DNA of 64,000 nt from Roseicyclus salinarum (GCF_029624655.1 NZ_JARRSA010000001.1:243696-307695), one strand, 5' to 3'; counted from the stretch's first letter, positions 35,878-45,991 are shown. The notes: generated from the sequence alone by a model not told the origin. Program-made: numbers and translations.

Positions 35878-37023
35878 TCAGGCGGCGAAGTAGTCGCCCA
35901 GGATCCTTCGGTAGATCGCCTTGAGGTCGCGGATGTCCTGCTCCCACACACGCTCGTCCACCTCGTGCATCCGGTGACCGACCAGGCCGAACTCGACGAC
36001 GGGACAGTGATCCTTCACGAAACGCGCGTCCGAGGTGCCGCCCGTCGTGGACAGCACGGGCCGCCGTCCCGTCTCGGCCTCGACGGAGCCCGAGACGAGG
36101 TCGGACAGCGCGCCCGGCGGGGTCAGGAACGCTTCGCCCGAGACATGTGCGCGCATGGAGATCGCCGTGCCGGTCTCCTGCGCGACCTTGTCCGCCTCCT
36201 CGCGCAGCCAGCCGGTCAGCGAGGCGCCGGTGTGAAGGTCGTTGAACCGGAGGTTCACGGTCATCCGCGTCCGGGCGGGGATCACGTTCGTCGCGGGGTT
36301 GCCGGTGTCGATCGTCGTGACCGACAGCGTGGAGGGATCGAAATGCTCGGTGCCCCCGTCCAGACCATGCGTCGAGAGCCTGTGTGCCAGAAGCGCCACG
36401 GCCGGCATCGGGTTCAACGCCTTGTGCAGGTAGGCGGAGTGCCCCTGCTTGCCCGTCACTTCGAAATGCGCGCTCATCGAGCCGCGCCGCCCGATCTTGA
36501 TCATGTCGCCGATCACTTCGGGGCAGGTCGGCTCGCCCACGATGCAGACGTCCATCCGCTCGCCGGCCGTCGCCATCCAGTCGAGGATTGCGCGGGTGCC
36601 GTCCTGTCCCGGCCCTTCCTCGTCGCCCGTTATGGCGATGACGATCGCGCCGTCCGGCGGCGCCTCGGTCACGAGGTCGATCGCGGCCGCGACGAAGGCC
36701 GCGACGCCCGACTTCATGTCGGTCGCGCCCCGTCCGTAAAGCCATCCGTCCTCGCGATGCGCGGAAAAGGGCGGATGCGTCCAGTCCGCGGGATCGCCCA
36801 AGGGCACCACGTCGGTATGGCCGTTGAAGCCAAAGGACTTCCTGGCGTTCCGCGCGCCCCAGCGCGCAAAGAGGTTCGGCGTCCCCTCGCGGTCGACGCG
36901 GGTGCAGGCGAAGCCGGCCCGCGTCAGCGCATCCTCCAGCAGCTGCAGCGCGCCCGCCTCGTCGGGCGTGACGCTGGGGCATCGGACGAGGGACGCTGTC
37001 AGGTCGACCGGGTCGGTGGTCAT
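35878..37023 (-). CDS. dapE: Succinyl-diaminopimelate desuccinylase
   Basis: 381 residues from the ATG at 37023. The M20 metal ligands are in [11 protein letters not shown] (about residue 73), [10 protein letters not shown], and ITGDEEGPG with the catalytic glutamate, then GEPTC, and HEVDE near the C-terminus. It removes succinate from N-succinyl-LL-diaminopimelate in lysine and peptidoglycan precursor synthesis. dapD lies 2.3 kb away on the same strand and dapF at 61.7 kb, so the pathway genes are near but not one operon. Confidence 0.96.
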   Translation of the reverse strand: MTTDPVDLTASLVRCPSVTPDEAGALQLLEDALTRAGFACTRVDREGTPNLFARWGARNARKSFGFNGHTDVVPLGDPADWTHPPFSAHREDGWLYGRGATDMKSGVAAFVAAAIDLVTEAPPDGAIVIAITGDEEGPGQDGTRAILDWMATAGERMDVCIVGEPTCPEVIGDMIKIGRRGSMSAHFEVTGKQGHSAYLHKALNPMPAVALLAHRLSTHGLDGGTEHFDPSTLSVTTIDTGNPATNVIPARTRMTVNLRFNDLHTGASLTGWLREEADKVAQETGTAISMRAHVSGEAFLTPPGALSDLVSGSVEAETGRRPVLSTTGGTSDARFVKDHCPVVEFGLVGHRMHEVDERVWEQDIRDLKAIYRRILGDYFAA

Positions 37024-37351
37024 GTGCTCGGCTCCGCATCTTCGGGCTTTTCGGCAGGGGTAACGCCGTGGCGCGGAAGGCACAATGGCCCCGGAGGACG
37101 ATGCGGGCGCTCACCGGATGAGCGCGGATCTGCTAGGATCGTCGAAAGAAGGCGCCGGGACATGCGAGGCGAGCGCCGCGAGACAAAGGGGCAGGCAAGG
37201 GCTGTTCGCAGGCCACGGTCCGCCGCCATTGTACCGCCACCGGCAGGAAACGGGCGGACCAGACGGATGGCAATCGGCCAGCACTTCCTTCCGGGCATCG
37301 GCGCGCGGGCCCCAGGCCTCCGCTCGCGCCGATCCCGGGGCTGAGCGGCGC
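37024..37351. other. 328-bp divergent intergenic region between dapE and the Hint gene
   Basis: No recognised gene, RNA or operator. The Hint-gene frame stays open back to an ATG at 37085, which would add 89 residues, but that stretch has the composition of non-coding DNA and no family similarity, so I leave it out. Confidence 0.5.
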
Positions 37352-38395
37352 ATGGCCTGGGCCGCGATCTGGCAGAAGGGTGGCCCGCTGGCGCTGCGGG
37401 GCTTCGCCGTCCACAGCGCTCCGCGAGATGCGCCGCTTCAGGCCCTGACCCTCTGGCTCGAGATCGCGGCCCCGCGCGTCGCGGGGCGGCCCGTCCGGAT
37501 ATGGCAGGGCGCGGCGCCGGAGAACCGGGCGATCGCCGCCTACCTGATGCCGGACGGCGCCCTGCGCGTGCTCCATGGCGGCGCCGTGGATGTCGCGACG
37601 CCTCCGGGGTTCGCGGCGCCCGGAGAGGTGCTGATCCTCAGGATCGTCGCCTGCGCCCAGGGCCGGCACGGCGTGATCGACCTGCTCAACGCCGACACGG
37701 GCCTGCGCCGGAAGGTCCGCACCCGTGTGGCGCGGCCTCCCCGCCTCGACGAGGCGTTTCCGCGCGCGCAGGGCTTTTCCGAAATCGCGAACGTGGCGGC
37801 GGTGGCCACCCATCCCGTTCCCGCCACCGATCTTCCGGGGATCGGCTCCGGCGCGAGGATCGCCACGCCCGACGGGAACATGCCGGTTGAGCAAATCGCG
37901 CCCGGCATGACCGTCCTTGGCGATGACGGCACCCCGCATGTCGTCCGCTGGACCGACGTGCGCGAGAGGCTGTGCCTTGGCCGCACCGCGCCGATCCTGC
38001 TGCGTGCGCCCTATTTCGGGCTCGAGGCCGACATCTGCGTCACGCCCGACACGCGCCTCGTGCGGCAGGGTGCGGACGTGGAGTATCTGGCCGGGACCGA
38101 CGCGGTTCTGGTGCGCGCGGGCGACCTCGTTCCCGGCGTCGCGGCGCGGCACGACCGTAACCAGCCGCTGCGGCGCTTCCACCACCTGATGCTCGACGAT
38201 CCCGCCTGCATCCGCATCTCGCGCTGCCGCGTGGAGACCGCTTTCCTTTTGGAGGTCCTTGCCGCCGAGGACGCGCCCCCGGCAGGCGCGCGGCCCGTGG
38301 CGCGGGATTGCGCGCCGTCCCTACCGCTGCTGGACCGGGCGGCGGCGCGGACCCTGCTGTCGCGCACCGCGCGGGCGCAGAGCTTCGTCACCTGA
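37352..38395 (+). CDS. Hint (Hedgehog/intein) domain-containing protein
   Basis: 347 residues from the ATG at 37352. The first 160 residues form a beta-rich module of unknown type. From about 165 the Hint fold begins: GIGSGARIATPDGNMPVEQIAPGMTVLGDDGTPHVVRW, then APILLRAPYFG, TPDTRLVRQG, LVRAGDLVPG and FHHLMLDDP. This Hint type is frequent in roseobacters, often fused to extracellular modules. The residue where inteins have Cys or Ser at the splice site is Ala here or near it (SGARI), so autoprocessing is doubtful. It ends 7 bp from the convergent small gene. Confidence 0.85.
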   Translation: MAWAAIWQKGGPLALRGFAVHSAPRDAPLQALTLWLEIAAPRVAGRPVRIWQGAAPENRAIAAYLMPDGALRVLHGGAVDVATPPGFAAPGEVLILRIVACAQGRHGVIDLLNADTGLRRKVRTRVARPPRLDEAFPRAQGFSEIANVAAVATHPVPATDLPGIGSGARIATPDGNMPVEQIAPGMTVLGDDGTPHVVRWTDVRERLCLGRTAPILLRAPYFGLEADICVTPDTRLVRQGADVEYLAGTDAVLVRAGDLVPGVAARHDRNQPLRRFHHLMLDDPACIRISRCRVETAFLLEVLAAEDAPPAGARPVARDCAPSLPLLDRAAARTLLSRTARAQSFVT

Positions 38396-38402
38396 TCCCG
38401 CG

Positions 38403-38756
38403 TCAGTCGCGGCGGGCTTCGTCGCCTTCGAAGAACGGGGTCATCTGCACGACGATCACGGCGTTCTCCTGCAGCGCGCGCTGCATCAGCGCAGCGTCCT
38501 CCTCGCCGATCTCCTCGCCCGCGGCCTCGCGGTCGCTTCGGGTGCCGTAGCCCGACACGTCGAGCGGAGCGAGGTCGGCCTGCTTCAGCACGGCCACGGT
38601 CTCGCGGACGGCCTCGGCCTCGTCGATCCCGGCGGCATAGCACAGCAGGGCCGCCCCGGTGGACCGGTCGGGCAGGCCGTCTCCCGCCGTCCGTCCGACC
38701 TCGACCACGAGGGTGTAGACGTCCTGTCTGCGCGGTGTCTTTGGATCCTTCGCCAT
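38403..38756 (-). CDS. Conserved small soluble protein of unknown function
   Basis: 117 residues from the ATG at 38756. No signal peptide or membrane segment. It has the pattern of a small alpha/beta protein (VYTLVVEVGR, GAALLCYAAGIDEAEAVRETVAVLKQA, ENAVIVVQMTPFF) with an acidic stretch REAAGEEIGEED. I do not recognise the family; the length and even codon use like its neighbours suggest a real gene. The 190 bp upstream, toward glsB, show no gene. Confidence 0.65.
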   Translation of the reverse strand: MAKDPKTPRRQDVYTLVVEVGRTAGDGLPDRSTGAALLCYAAGIDEAEAVRETVAVLKQADLAPLDVSGYGTRSDREAAGEEIGEEDAALMQRALQENAVIVVQMTPFFEGDEARRD

Positions 38757-38949
38757 CGTCGCGGGATGCGCGGATGCCGCGATGGTGTCAAGCGCAAGCG
38801 CACCGGACCGAGGGGGACGGTCGGCCCCCATGCGGTCGGGGCCTGCCGCGCCTATTCTCTGCGGAAAGCCCCGTGGTCACCATGACCCGGTGGCCTTGCC
38901 CTGTCGTGCGGAGCCCCGCCGCGGACCGGTTCCGGCGCGGCCGAGGTCT

Positions 38950-39201
38950 TCAGCGGCGGGTGATCGCCCGCCCCACGAAGATCAGGATCGACGCCCCCGC
39001 CACGGCGACGATGAGCTGGCCGAAGATGCCCGGCAGCGTTTCGCCCGTCAGGTTGGTCAGGATGAAATTTCCCAGAAGCGCGCCCAGGATGCCCAGGACG
39101 ATGTTCTTCAGAAGACCGTGCCGGGCCTTCATGATGCGCTCGGCGATCCAGCCGGCGAAGCCGCCGACCACGATCGACATCAACAGGCCAAGTCCTTGCA
39201 T
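38950..39201 (-). CDS. GlsB/YeaQ/YmgE family membrane protein
   Basis: 83 residues with the transglycosylase-associated (Tag) protein pattern: three hydrophobic segments and the signature GGFAGWIAERIMKARHG, then KNIVLGILGALLGNFIL, then FGQLIVAVAGASILIFVGR. Members are small inner membrane proteins induced by stress; the molecular role is not known. It lies between dapD (downstream end 72 bp to the right) and the small gene to its left, all leftward. Confidence 0.93.
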   Translation of the reverse strand: MQGLGLLMSIVVGGFAGWIAERIMKARHGLLKNIVLGILGALLGNFILTNLTGETLPGIFGQLIVAVAGASILIFVGRAITRR

Positions 39202-39272
39202 CCTTCGCTCTCCTCATGTCCGCACGACCCGCAAGACGCAGATCGGTGGCCCTGCGTGACGCCGCCGGCCGC

Positions 39273-40100
39273 TCAGTCCCGCAGAAGCTCGTTGATGGAG
39301 GTCTTCGCGCGCGTCTTCTCGTCCACGCGCTTCACGATCACGGCGCAATACAGGTTCACGCCGTTCTTCGACGGCATGGTGCCCGCCACCACGACCGAGC
39401 CGCTGGGAACCTCGCCGTAGAAGACATTGCCGGTCTCGCGGTCGACGATCTTGGTGGACTGCCCGAGGAACACGCCCATGCCCAGCACGGAGCCCTCGCG
39501 CACGATGACGCCTTCCACCACCTCCGAACGCGCTCCGATGAAGCAGTTGTCCTCAATGATGGTGGGGCCGGCCTGCATCGGTTCCAGAACCCCGCCGATG
39601 CCGACGCCGCCCGACAGGTGCACGTTCTTGCCGATCTGCGCGCAGGAGCCCACGGTCGCCCACGTGTCGACCATCGTGCCCTCGTCGACATAGGCCCCGA
39701 GGTTCACGAAGCAGGGCATCAGGACCACGCCGCGCCCGATATGGGCCGAGCGGCGCACGACGCAGGTCGGAACGGCCCGGAACCCCGCGGCCTTCCACTG
39801 CGCCTCACCCCAATGGGCGAACTTGCTGTCGACCTTGTCCCACCAGGTGCCGCCCTGCGGCCCGCCGGTCTGCACGCCCATGTCCTGAACGCGGAAGCCG
39901 AGCAGCACGGCCTTCTTGGCCCACTGGTTGACGTGCCAAGTGCCGTCCTCGCCGCGCTCGGCCACGCGCAGCTCGCCCTGGTCGAGCGCGTGAAGCGTCG
40001 CCTCGATGGCGTCGCGGGTCTCGCCCTTCGTGGCGGGGGTGATCGTATCGCGCGCCTCCCAGGCGGCTTCGATGGCGGTCTCGAGCTGGGCGATCGACAT
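39273..40100 (-). CDS. dapD: Tetrahydrodipicolinate N-succinyltransferase
   Basis: 275 residues from the ATG at 40100. The C-terminal two thirds are left-handed beta-helix hexapeptide repeats ([41 protein letters not shown]), with the substrate-binding [12 protein letters not shown] segment; the N-terminal helices start [15 protein letters not shown]. It uses succinyl-CoA to open the DAP branch of lysine synthesis, two steps before DapE. It is divergent from the LOG-family gene, about 120 bp between starts. Confidence 0.97.
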   Translation of the reverse strand: MSIAQLETAIEAAWEARDTITPATKGETRDAIEATLHALDQGELRVAERGEDGTWHVNQWAKKAVLLGFRVQDMGVQTGGPQGGTWWDKVDSKFAHWGEAQWKAAGFRAVPTCVVRRSAHIGRGVVLMPCFVNLGAYVDEGTMVDTWATVGSCAQIGKNVHLSGGVGIGGVLEPMQAGPTIIEDNCFIGARSEVVEGVIVREGSVLGMGVFLGQSTKIVDRETGNVFYGEVPSGSVVVAGTMPSKNGVNLYCAVIVKRVDEKTRAKTSINELLRD

Positions 40101-40219
40101 GGGCGCACCTCCGGGGCGTGGTCTGTTGGTTTCGGGGGCTATAGCCGCGGTTCCGGCGGCTGGCAATCCGGGCGGGGCCGGGCTACGTCCTGTAGGCCGC
40201 GACCCCGAGAGGACAGGAC

Positions 40220-41065
40220 ATGAAGGACGACCCGCCCCAAGGACCTTTCCGCCATGCCGATCAGGACCTGGAATCCACGCGGCACGCGCCGGACACGCCG
40301 CAGGCGCGTTCCCCCGCCTACCGGCTTGCCTTCGACGACCCCGACTTCCTGCTGCGCGAGGAATTGCGGCCCGTCCGCCTTCAGCTCGAACTGCTGAAGC
40401 CAGAACTGGAACTCGACGCGCGGGGGATCGAATCGACGATCGTCCTGTTCGGCGGCGCGCGCATCCCCAGCCCGGAAAGCCGCGAAGGCGCGCGCAAGGG
40501 CAAGCTGTCCGCCATGAGCGGCTACTACGAGGAGGCCCGCCGCTTCGCCCGCGCCGTCACCGAGCGCTCGGTCGAGACCGGGTGCACGCAGAACGTGATC
40601 GTCACGGGCGGCGGCCCCGGCGTGATGGAGGCCGGGAACCGTGGCGCGTCCGAGGCCGGCGGCTGTTCCATCGGGTTGAACATCGTCCTGCCGCACGAGC
40701 AGGTGCCGAACCGATACGTGACGCCCGAACTGTGCTTCAACTTCCACTATTTCGGCATCCGCAAGATGCACTTCCTTCTGCGGGCCAAGGCGATCGCGGT
40801 CTTTCCCGGCGGTTTCGGAACCCTTGACGAGCTGTTCGAAAGCCTGACCCTGATCCAGACCGGGCGAATGGAGCGCGTGCCGGTCCTGCTGTTCGGCGAG
40901 GCGTTCTGGCGTGACGTCGTGAACTGGCAGGCGCTGGCCGAGGCCGGCACCATCGCCCCCGAGGACCTGCAGCTGTTCCGCTTCGTCGAGACCGCCGAAC
41001 AGGCGCTTCAGATCATGGACGACTGGGACTATTCGGGCAAACGCGAGGACATCCCCGGACGCTGA
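40220..41065 (+). CDS. LOG family protein (TIGR00730-type nucleotide phosphoribohydrolase)
   Basis: 281 residues. The LOG signature motifs are exact: [20 protein letters not shown] (about residues 134-153) and [17 protein letters not shown] (about 195-211). The N-terminal 60 residues are an extra helical region seen in the longer bacterial LOG group. LOG proteins cut the N-glycosidic bond of cytokinin ribotides or AMP-like nucleotides; the natural substrate in bacteria is often unknown. It ends 4 bp from the convergent phytase-domain gene. Confidence 0.94.
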   Translation: MKDDPPQGPFRHADQDLESTRHAPDTPQARSPAYRLAFDDPDFLLREELRPVRLQLELLKPELELDARGIESTIVLFGGARIPSPESREGARKGKLSAMSGYYEEARRFARAVTERSVETGCTQNVIVTGGGPGVMEAGNRGASEAGGCSIGLNIVLPHEQVPNRYVTPELCFNFHYFGIRKMHFLLRAKAIAVFPGGFGTLDELFESLTLIQTGRMERVPVLLFGEAFWRDVVNWQALAEAGTIAPEDLQLFRFVETAEQALQIMDDWDYSGKREDIPGR

Positions 41066-41069
41066 ACGG

Positions 41070-41960
41070 TCAGTCCGGGATGACGTATTCCACGAGGCGG
41101 GTGGCGTCGGGCCTTCGGAAACCGTTGTCCGACACCGCCGAGGCGACGAGGGTGCCGTCGGAACGGCGCCAGAGGCCGAGACCCTCGAGGTTCCCGTGCC
41201 GCCCCGTGGGCGTCAGAAGCACGACCTCGCCCGGGCCCGGGCCATGCTCACCGGCCGGATACCGCGTGATGCGCGAGGCGAAGCCGCCAAGCGAGAAGCG
41301 CCGCTCGAGCACGTAGAGACGCCCGCGGTCGTCGAAATCGAGACCGACCGGGCGGAACGTGCCGAAGCGGGGGATGTTGCCGTAACGCTCCCATACGCCG
41401 GACGCGTGGCGGAACAGGGGCGTCGGTCCACGACCCGGCGCGTGTTCGGCAAGCGTGTAGAGGCGGCCGAGACTGTCCGCGGCAAGGCCCTCGTAGGCGC
41501 CGTTTCGGGGCAGCGCGTCCGATCCGGGCGGCGGCGCGATGCGCAGACGCTCGCGGCCGTCGCGCCCGTGGATCGCGATGCGCATGTCGCCCTCGAAGGA
41601 CAGGGCGAGGCGTCCGTCCGGCAGCCGCGCCAGCCCCTCGGCGTCCATCCGGTCGGGCCGCAGCGGCAACCGCCCCTCGGCGTCTGCCAGGGGGCTTGAC
41701 CGCATGAGGGTCACCGCCGTCACCCGCCCCTGTCCCGCCCCCCGCGCGAAGCTGATCTCGAACATCGTCGCGCGGTCCGACATGACCACCGCCCCCGCGC
41801 CGTCGGGGTCCATCACGATGGCCGACAGCCCGCCGAACGCGGCGTTCTGCGGTATCGAAAGCGTGGTGTCGCCCAGCAGGCGCGGCGCGCTCGCGCCGGG
41901 GGACGCGAACGACAAGGCGAGCGCCGCGGCCAGACCGAGGCGCAATCCGGCGTGGTTCAC
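41070..41960 (-). CDS. Exported esterase-like activity of phytase family protein
   Basis: 296 residues from a GTG that overlaps the mepA stop by 4 nt. A signal peptide (residues 1-25, ending GASA) leads into a beta-propeller-like domain with FGGLSAIVMDPDGAGAVVMSDR, DAEGLARLPDGRLALSFEG, YEGLAADSLGRLYTLAE and PVGLDFDDRGRLYVLERR repeats and NLEGLGLWRRSDG near the end. This pattern fits the PF13449 family, which has no firm activity despite the name. It is translationally coupled to mepA, so a role in the envelope is likely. Confidence 0.87.
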   Translation of the reverse strand: MNHAGLRLGLAAALALSFASPGASAPRLLGDTTLSIPQNAAFGGLSAIVMDPDGAGAVVMSDRATMFEISFARGAGQGRVTAVTLMRSSPLADAEGRLPLRPDRMDAEGLARLPDGRLALSFEGDMRIAIHGRDGRERLRIAPPPGSDALPRNGAYEGLAADSLGRLYTLAEHAPGRGPTPLFRHASGVWERYGNIPRFGTFRPVGLDFDDRGRLYVLERRFSLGGFASRITRYPAGEHGPGPGEVVLLTPTGRHGNLEGLGLWRRSDGTLVASAVSDNGFRRPDATRLVEYVIPD

Positions 41961-42877
41961 GGAAATCCGCTGAGAAGCGCGAGGCACTGGCGCGGGACTT
42001 CCGACATCGTGACGCCGTTGCCCCGTGGCGGACCCGGCGGCGCGGGGCGGGCCGGGATATCGCCGGGCCGGGGCGGCGGCGGGTTCAGGATCGCGGCGGC
42101 GCGCGCCTCGGCCTCGTCGCAGCCGTCGCCCGGCGGAGGCGGCTCCTGCGGCTCGCATCCGCGCGATCCGGCGGGACAGGCGAGCCGCACATGGAAATGG
42201 TAATGGTGCCCTCCCGCCGGGCGGATCCGGTTGAGGTAGCTCCTGTCCCCGGTCTCGTTCCGGCAGAGCCAGACCTTTACGCCGGTGGTCACGAAGATGC
42301 GCTCGACCCGCGGATCGCGCGCGGCCAGCCGCAGCACCTGCGCATGATCCGGCGTCCAGTTGTCCGACACCCACGCGCCGCGCTGGGCGCGCACGGAGAT
42401 GGAGCTGAGGCTTTCGCGCTCGGCCGTGCCGAGGGTCAGGTCGCGCGCGGGCAGCATCCAGATGTCGGCGTCGAGGCCGGACTGATGGCTCTCATGTCCG
42501 GTCAGCATCGGGCCACCGCGCGGTTGGCTCATGTCGCCGACGTAAAGCCCGTTCCACGACGTCGTTTCGGCCACCTGACGGCTGAGCGAGGTAACGTAGT
42601 CGATCAGTTCCGGATGGCCCCAGTTGCGATTGCGCGAAAGGCGCATCGCCTGCCATGTCGGGCCGGTCTCGGGCAGGGCCTCGGCCCCCGCCACGCAGCC
42701 GTTGGAGTAGAAGCCGATCACTTCGGCCTCGTCCGGGGAGCCGTGACGTTCTGCCCCGAAGAACTCGCGCGCCTGCATGCCCGAGATCGTGGCGTCGAGC
42801 GGCGGCGCGGTCAGGCTTGCCGTGCAAGCCCCGGCAAGAAGCGTCATCGCGGCGAGAAGCCCGGTCGCGCGCCTCAT
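41957..42877 (-). CDS. mepA: Penicillin-insensitive murein endopeptidase
   Basis: 306 residues from the ATG at 42877, overlapping the upstream transporter stop by 4 nt. A lipoprotein-like or secretory signal (residues 1-18, LLAGACTA) is followed by the MepA metal site: GGPMLTGHESHQSGLDADIWML near residues 125-146 and the HHYHFHVRL motif around 228-236. It cuts D-Ala-DAP crosslinks in the periplasm. A proline-rich C-terminal tail (PEPPPPGDGC, NPPPPRPGD) extends past the usual end. Confidence 0.95.
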   Translation of the reverse strand: MRRATGLLAAMTLLAGACTASLTAPPLDATISGMQAREFFGAERHGSPDEAEVIGFYSNGCVAGAEALPETGPTWQAMRLSRNRNWGHPELIDYVTSLSRQVAETTSWNGLYVGDMSQPRGGPMLTGHESHQSGLDADIWMLPARDLTLGTAERESLSSISVRAQRGAWVSDNWTPDHAQVLRLAARDPRVERIFVTTGVKVWLCRNETGDRSYLNRIRPAGGHHYHFHVRLACPAGSRGCEPQEPPPPGDGCDEAEARAAAILNPPPPRPGDIPARPAPPGPPRGNGVTMSEVPRQCLALLSGFP

Positions 42878-44280
42878 GCGTGCGCCCCCGGTGACGGATC
42901 CGCACTGCGTCCGTCGGGATCGACCCAGATCAGCAGCACGAGCCCGATGGCGAACAGAACGACCAGCGGCGTCACGCCCATCTGCTGGCTGCCGGTGATC
43001 TGCGTGACGACCCCGATCGAAAGCGGGGCGATGAAGGACGTGGCCTTTCCGGCAAGCGCATAGAGACCGAAGGCCTCGGTCATGCGTTCGGGGCTGGCCT
43101 GCCGGACCATCATGGTGCGGGAGGAGGATTGCAGCGAGCCGCCGCCCGCCCCGATCAGCGCGCCGAGGACGTAGAACGCGATGTCCGGGGCGCGGCTGTC
43201 CGGCCCCACGGCGATGCCGAACACGCTGTCGCGGCCGATGAAGACGACGCCCACGGCGACCATCGTCAGCATCAGGACGTTGAACGCGATGACCGGTTTG
43301 GGCCCCAGCGCGCTGTCGGCCTTGCCGCCGAGCCACGCGAAAAGCGCACCGGTCAGAACGGCCAGGATGCCGAAGATGCCGACGTCCACGACCGACCAGC
43401 CCAGCACGCCCGCCGCGTAGATGCCGCCGAAGACATACATCCCGTTCAGCGCGTCGCGGTAGAACATCGACGAGGCGAGATAGGCGAAAAGACTGCGGTC
43501 GCCCGGCAGCGACCTGAGCGTCGCGCGCAGCTCCGGCCATGCCCCGGCAAGCGCGTGGCGCACCGGGATTGCATTCGCGGGGCGGGGGTCCCGCACCCAA
43601 AGGAAGAACGGGATCATGAACACGGCATACCAGATCGCCGTGCCCGGACCCACCGCGCGCGTGCCCTCGCGCGCCGCCGCGTCGAGGCCGAGCACCGGGT
43701 CGAGGCCGATCAGCGTCTTTCCCGTCTCGGCGTTCTCGGCAAAGAGCAGGAGCATTCCGACCAGTGCAACGAACCCGCCGAGATACCCGAAGGCGAACCC
43801 GGTGCCCGAGACGCGGCCAAGGTCCTCGCGCCGGCAGATCGTCGGCAGAAGCGCGTTGGTGAAGATCGTCGCGAACTCCATCCCGATCAGGCCCATGGCG
43901 AAGAAGAACAGGATCGCGACGAGGTTGAAGTCGCCGGGCGCGGCATACCACAGGCCCGCCGCGCCGATGACGTACATCAGCGAGAAGAGCCATATGAACG
44001 GCATCCGGCGGCCCGACAGGTCGGCCACGGCGCCGAGGAACGGCGCCATGAGCGCGATCACGAGGCCGGCCGCGCCGACGCCGTAGCCCCATGCGGTCTG
44101 CGCCGCCGTCCCGTCGCCGAGCAGGTCGTTGACGTAGGGCCCGAAGATGAACGTCAGCAGAAGCGTGTTGTAAGGCTGGCTCGCCCAGTCGAAGGCCCAC
44201 CACCCCCAGACACGCCGCCGCCCCTCGGGCGGGAGGTCCGCCACGGGCGGCAGGGGCCCCGGTTCGGTGAGCACGGTCAT
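42874..44280 (-). CDS. MFS transporter, UMF1/Atg22 type
   Basis: 468 residues with about 12 hydrophobic segments. The N-terminal WGWWAFDWASQPYNTLLLTFIFGPYV is the hallmark of the UMF1 (Atg22-like) subfamily, and GAVADLSGRRMPFIWLFSL is the MFS loop 2-3 motif. A cytoplasmic loop near the middle and TMMVRQASPERMTEAFGLYALAGKATSF in the second half also fit. Relatives include vacuolar amino acid exporters; the substrate here is not known. Its stop overlaps the mepA start, so the MFS, mepA and phytase-domain genes form a leftward unit. Confidence 0.92.
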   Translation of the reverse strand: MTVLTEPGPLPPVADLPPEGRRRVWGWWAFDWASQPYNTLLLTFIFGPYVNDLLGDGTAAQTAWGYGVGAAGLVIALMAPFLGAVADLSGRRMPFIWLFSLMYVIGAAGLWYAAPGDFNLVAILFFFAMGLIGMEFATIFTNALLPTICRREDLGRVSGTGFAFGYLGGFVALVGMLLLFAENAETGKTLIGLDPVLGLDAAAREGTRAVGPGTAIWYAVFMIPFFLWVRDPRPANAIPVRHALAGAWPELRATLRSLPGDRSLFAYLASSMFYRDALNGMYVFGGIYAAGVLGWSVVDVGIFGILAVLTGALFAWLGGKADSALGPKPVIAFNVLMLTMVAVGVVFIGRDSVFGIAVGPDSRAPDIAFYVLGALIGAGGGSLQSSSRTMMVRQASPERMTEAFGLYALAGKATSFIAPLSIGVVTQITGSQQMGVTPLVVLFAIGLVLLIWVDPDGRSADPSPGAHA

Positions 44281-44352
44281 GCCCGCACTCTCCGCGCGCG
44301 GTTGCCGTTTGTAAACGTCAATCGGGCGGCGCGCCGAAGCGTGCCCTTCGCC

Positions 44353-44883
44353 TCAGATCGCCGGCGGCCAGGGCCGCGTCGCGTCCGCGCCGGTCCATTC
44401 CGTGGCCCAGTCGGGAAGCGGCGGCGAGGCGCGGTCGACGCCCAGCGCCTCGGCGACGAGACCCGTATCGGTCAGCCGCCCCTTCGTCGTCACCCCGGTG
44501 CGCATGAGCGCATGGTGGCAGCAGGTCCCGCCGCGCCACATCGCCTGCTCGATGTAGATGAAGCGCGCATCCCAGCCGATCATCCGGGTGCGTATCTCGA
44601 AGCGCTGGAATGGCCGGATGCGGGCGCGGTAGCGGACCGAGGCGCCGGCCACGACGAGGCCCCAGCCCCGGTCCTTCAGAACCTGCCAGAGACCCGTGCG
44701 CGCGGCGAGGCCGAAGCGCCCGAGGTCGAACAGCGTCAGGACCCTGCCGTTGTTCATCTCGAGGAAGATGTCGGTGTCCCACGGCAGGCACGTCAGCGGC
44801 AGGCGGTGCGTCTCGAACGGGCCGATGCGCGGCTTGCGCCCCTCGCCGAGAAGAACACGGGTCATGCGCAGGAATGGATACAT
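44353..44883 (-). CDS. Acyl-CoA thioesterase-like hotdog protein
   Basis: 176 residues from the ATG at 44883. The hotdog pattern is visible: PLTCLPWDTDIFLEMNNGRVLTLFDLGRFG (with the DxxxxMNNGRY-like thioesterase motif), VAGASVRYRARIRPFQRFEI, and DARFIYIEQAMWRGGTCCHHALMRTG. It resembles THEM6/4HBT-type proteins, whose substrates are mostly unknown. It lies 72 bp upstream of the MFS gene on the same strand. Confidence 0.85.
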   Translation of the reverse strand: MYPFLRMTRVLLGEGRKPRIGPFETHRLPLTCLPWDTDIFLEMNNGRVLTLFDLGRFGLAARTGLWQVLKDRGWGLVVAGASVRYRARIRPFQRFEIRTRMIGWDARFIYIEQAMWRGGTCCHHALMRTGVTTKGRLTDTGLVAEALGVDRASPPLPDWATEWTGADATRPWPPAI

Positions 44884-45025
44884 GCGTGCGTCTACATCCG
44901 ACCTGCCGCCCTTCGGCAAGACCGTCCGTCGCGTCAGCCGCCCCGCGCTTGCACTCGAGCCGCGCGCCGCCTATGTCGCCATGCAGTCCGGACCGTGACC
45001 CGGTCCCCGATCCAAAGGCCCGCCG

Positions 45026-45313
45026 ATGACCTCGCTGTTCCAGATCCTGATGCTGCTGCTCGACGTGGCGTTCTTCATCGTGGTCGCCCATGTCATTCTC
45101 AGCTGGCTGATCAACTTCGGCGTCCTGAACCTGCGCCAGCCGGTCGTGAGCCAGATATGGGACGGGCTCAACCGCCTGCTGGAGCCCGTCTACGGTCCCA
45201 TCCGCAGGGCGCTGCCGGCGATGGGGGGCCTCGATCTCGCGCCGCTCGTGGTCTTCATCGCGATTTACGCGATCCGGATCATCCTCACGAACAACGCCGC
45301 ATTCTTCTACTGA
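45026..45313 (+). CDS. YggT family membrane protein
   Basis: 95 residues with two YggT membrane segments (about 5-29 and 72-90) and the conserved central LRQPVVSQIWDGLNRLLEPVYGPIRRALP and GGLDLAPLVVFIAIYAIR. YggT proteins are linked to osmotic stress and ion uptake or cell envelope positioning. It is divergent from the thioesterase gene and ends 9 bp from the convergent msrA. Confidence 0.94.
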   Translation: MTSLFQILMLLLDVAFFIVVAHVILSWLINFGVLNLRQPVVSQIWDGLNRLLEPVYGPIRRALPAMGGLDLAPLVVFIAIYAIRIILTNNAAFFY

Positions 45314-45322
45314 GGCCGCGCC

Positions 45323-45991
45323 TCAGTTGATGAAGGGCGCGTCGGGCCCCCAGATCTGCTCCACCCGGACGTCGCGGTTGCACGCGTCGCGGTAGAGGTC
45401 GTAGGCGACCGATTTCCGCCGCGGTCCGAACCGGGTCAGGATCAGGTCCTGCGAGCGGTAGTAATCCTGGTGGTAATCCTCGGCGGGATAGAACGGGGCC
45501 GCGTCGCGCACTGGCGTCACGACCCGGCGACCGATCTCGGCCTCCGCCTCGGCGATCTCCTGACGGGCGATCCGCCGTTCCGCGTCGTTCTCGACGAAGA
45601 TCGCGGTCGCGTAGCTTTCGCCCCGGTCGCAGAACTGGCCGCCCGCGTCCGTCGGATCGATCGACCGCAGGAACAGCTCGATCAGCCTTTCGTAGGGCAG
45701 CACGTCGGCGTCGTAGGTGATCTCGACCACCTCGAGATGGCCGGTGCCGCCGTTCACGACCTGCCGGTAGCTCGGGTTGGGCACCGTGCCGCCGGAAAAG
45801 CCCGATACGACCTCGCGCACGCCCTGGACCCGTTCGAAATCGGCCTCGACGCACCAGAAGCAGCCGCCGGCCACGACAGTGGTCCGGATGTCCTCGGCGT
45901 GGGCGCGGTTCGGCGAAAGCGTCAGCGCGGTCAGGATCGCGCCTGTCAGCATCGCGATCTTGAGCGTTTCCTTGAGCGGGGTGCGTGGCAT
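45323..45991 (-). CDS. msrA: Peptide-methionine (S)-S-oxide reductase, exported
   Basis: 222 residues from the ATG at 45991. An N-terminal signal peptide (about residues 1-32, ending AHA) precedes the MsrA core, whose nucleophile is the cysteine in [17 protein letters not shown] near residue 44. [20 protein letters not shown] and the [11 protein letters not shown] segment are conserved. The signal suggests repair of oxidised periplasmic proteins rather than the usual cytoplasmic role. It stands between convergent yggT and a divergent sulfotransferase-like gene. Confidence 0.94.
   Translation of the reverse strand: MPRTPLKETLKIAMLTGAILTALTLSPNRAHAEDIRTTVVAGGCFWCVEADFERVQGVREVVSGFSGGTVPNPSYRQVVNGGTGHLEVVEITYDADVLPYERLIELFLRSIDPTDAGGQFCDRGESYATAIFVENDAERRIARQEIAEAEAEIGRRVVTPVRDAAPFYPAEDYHQDYYRSQDLILTRFGPRRKSVAYDLYRDACNRDVRVEQIWGPDAPFIN

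Noticed and set aside
37085..37351. N-terminal extension of the Hint protein frame
   Set aside because: The added 89 residues have non-coding composition and match no known N-terminus.
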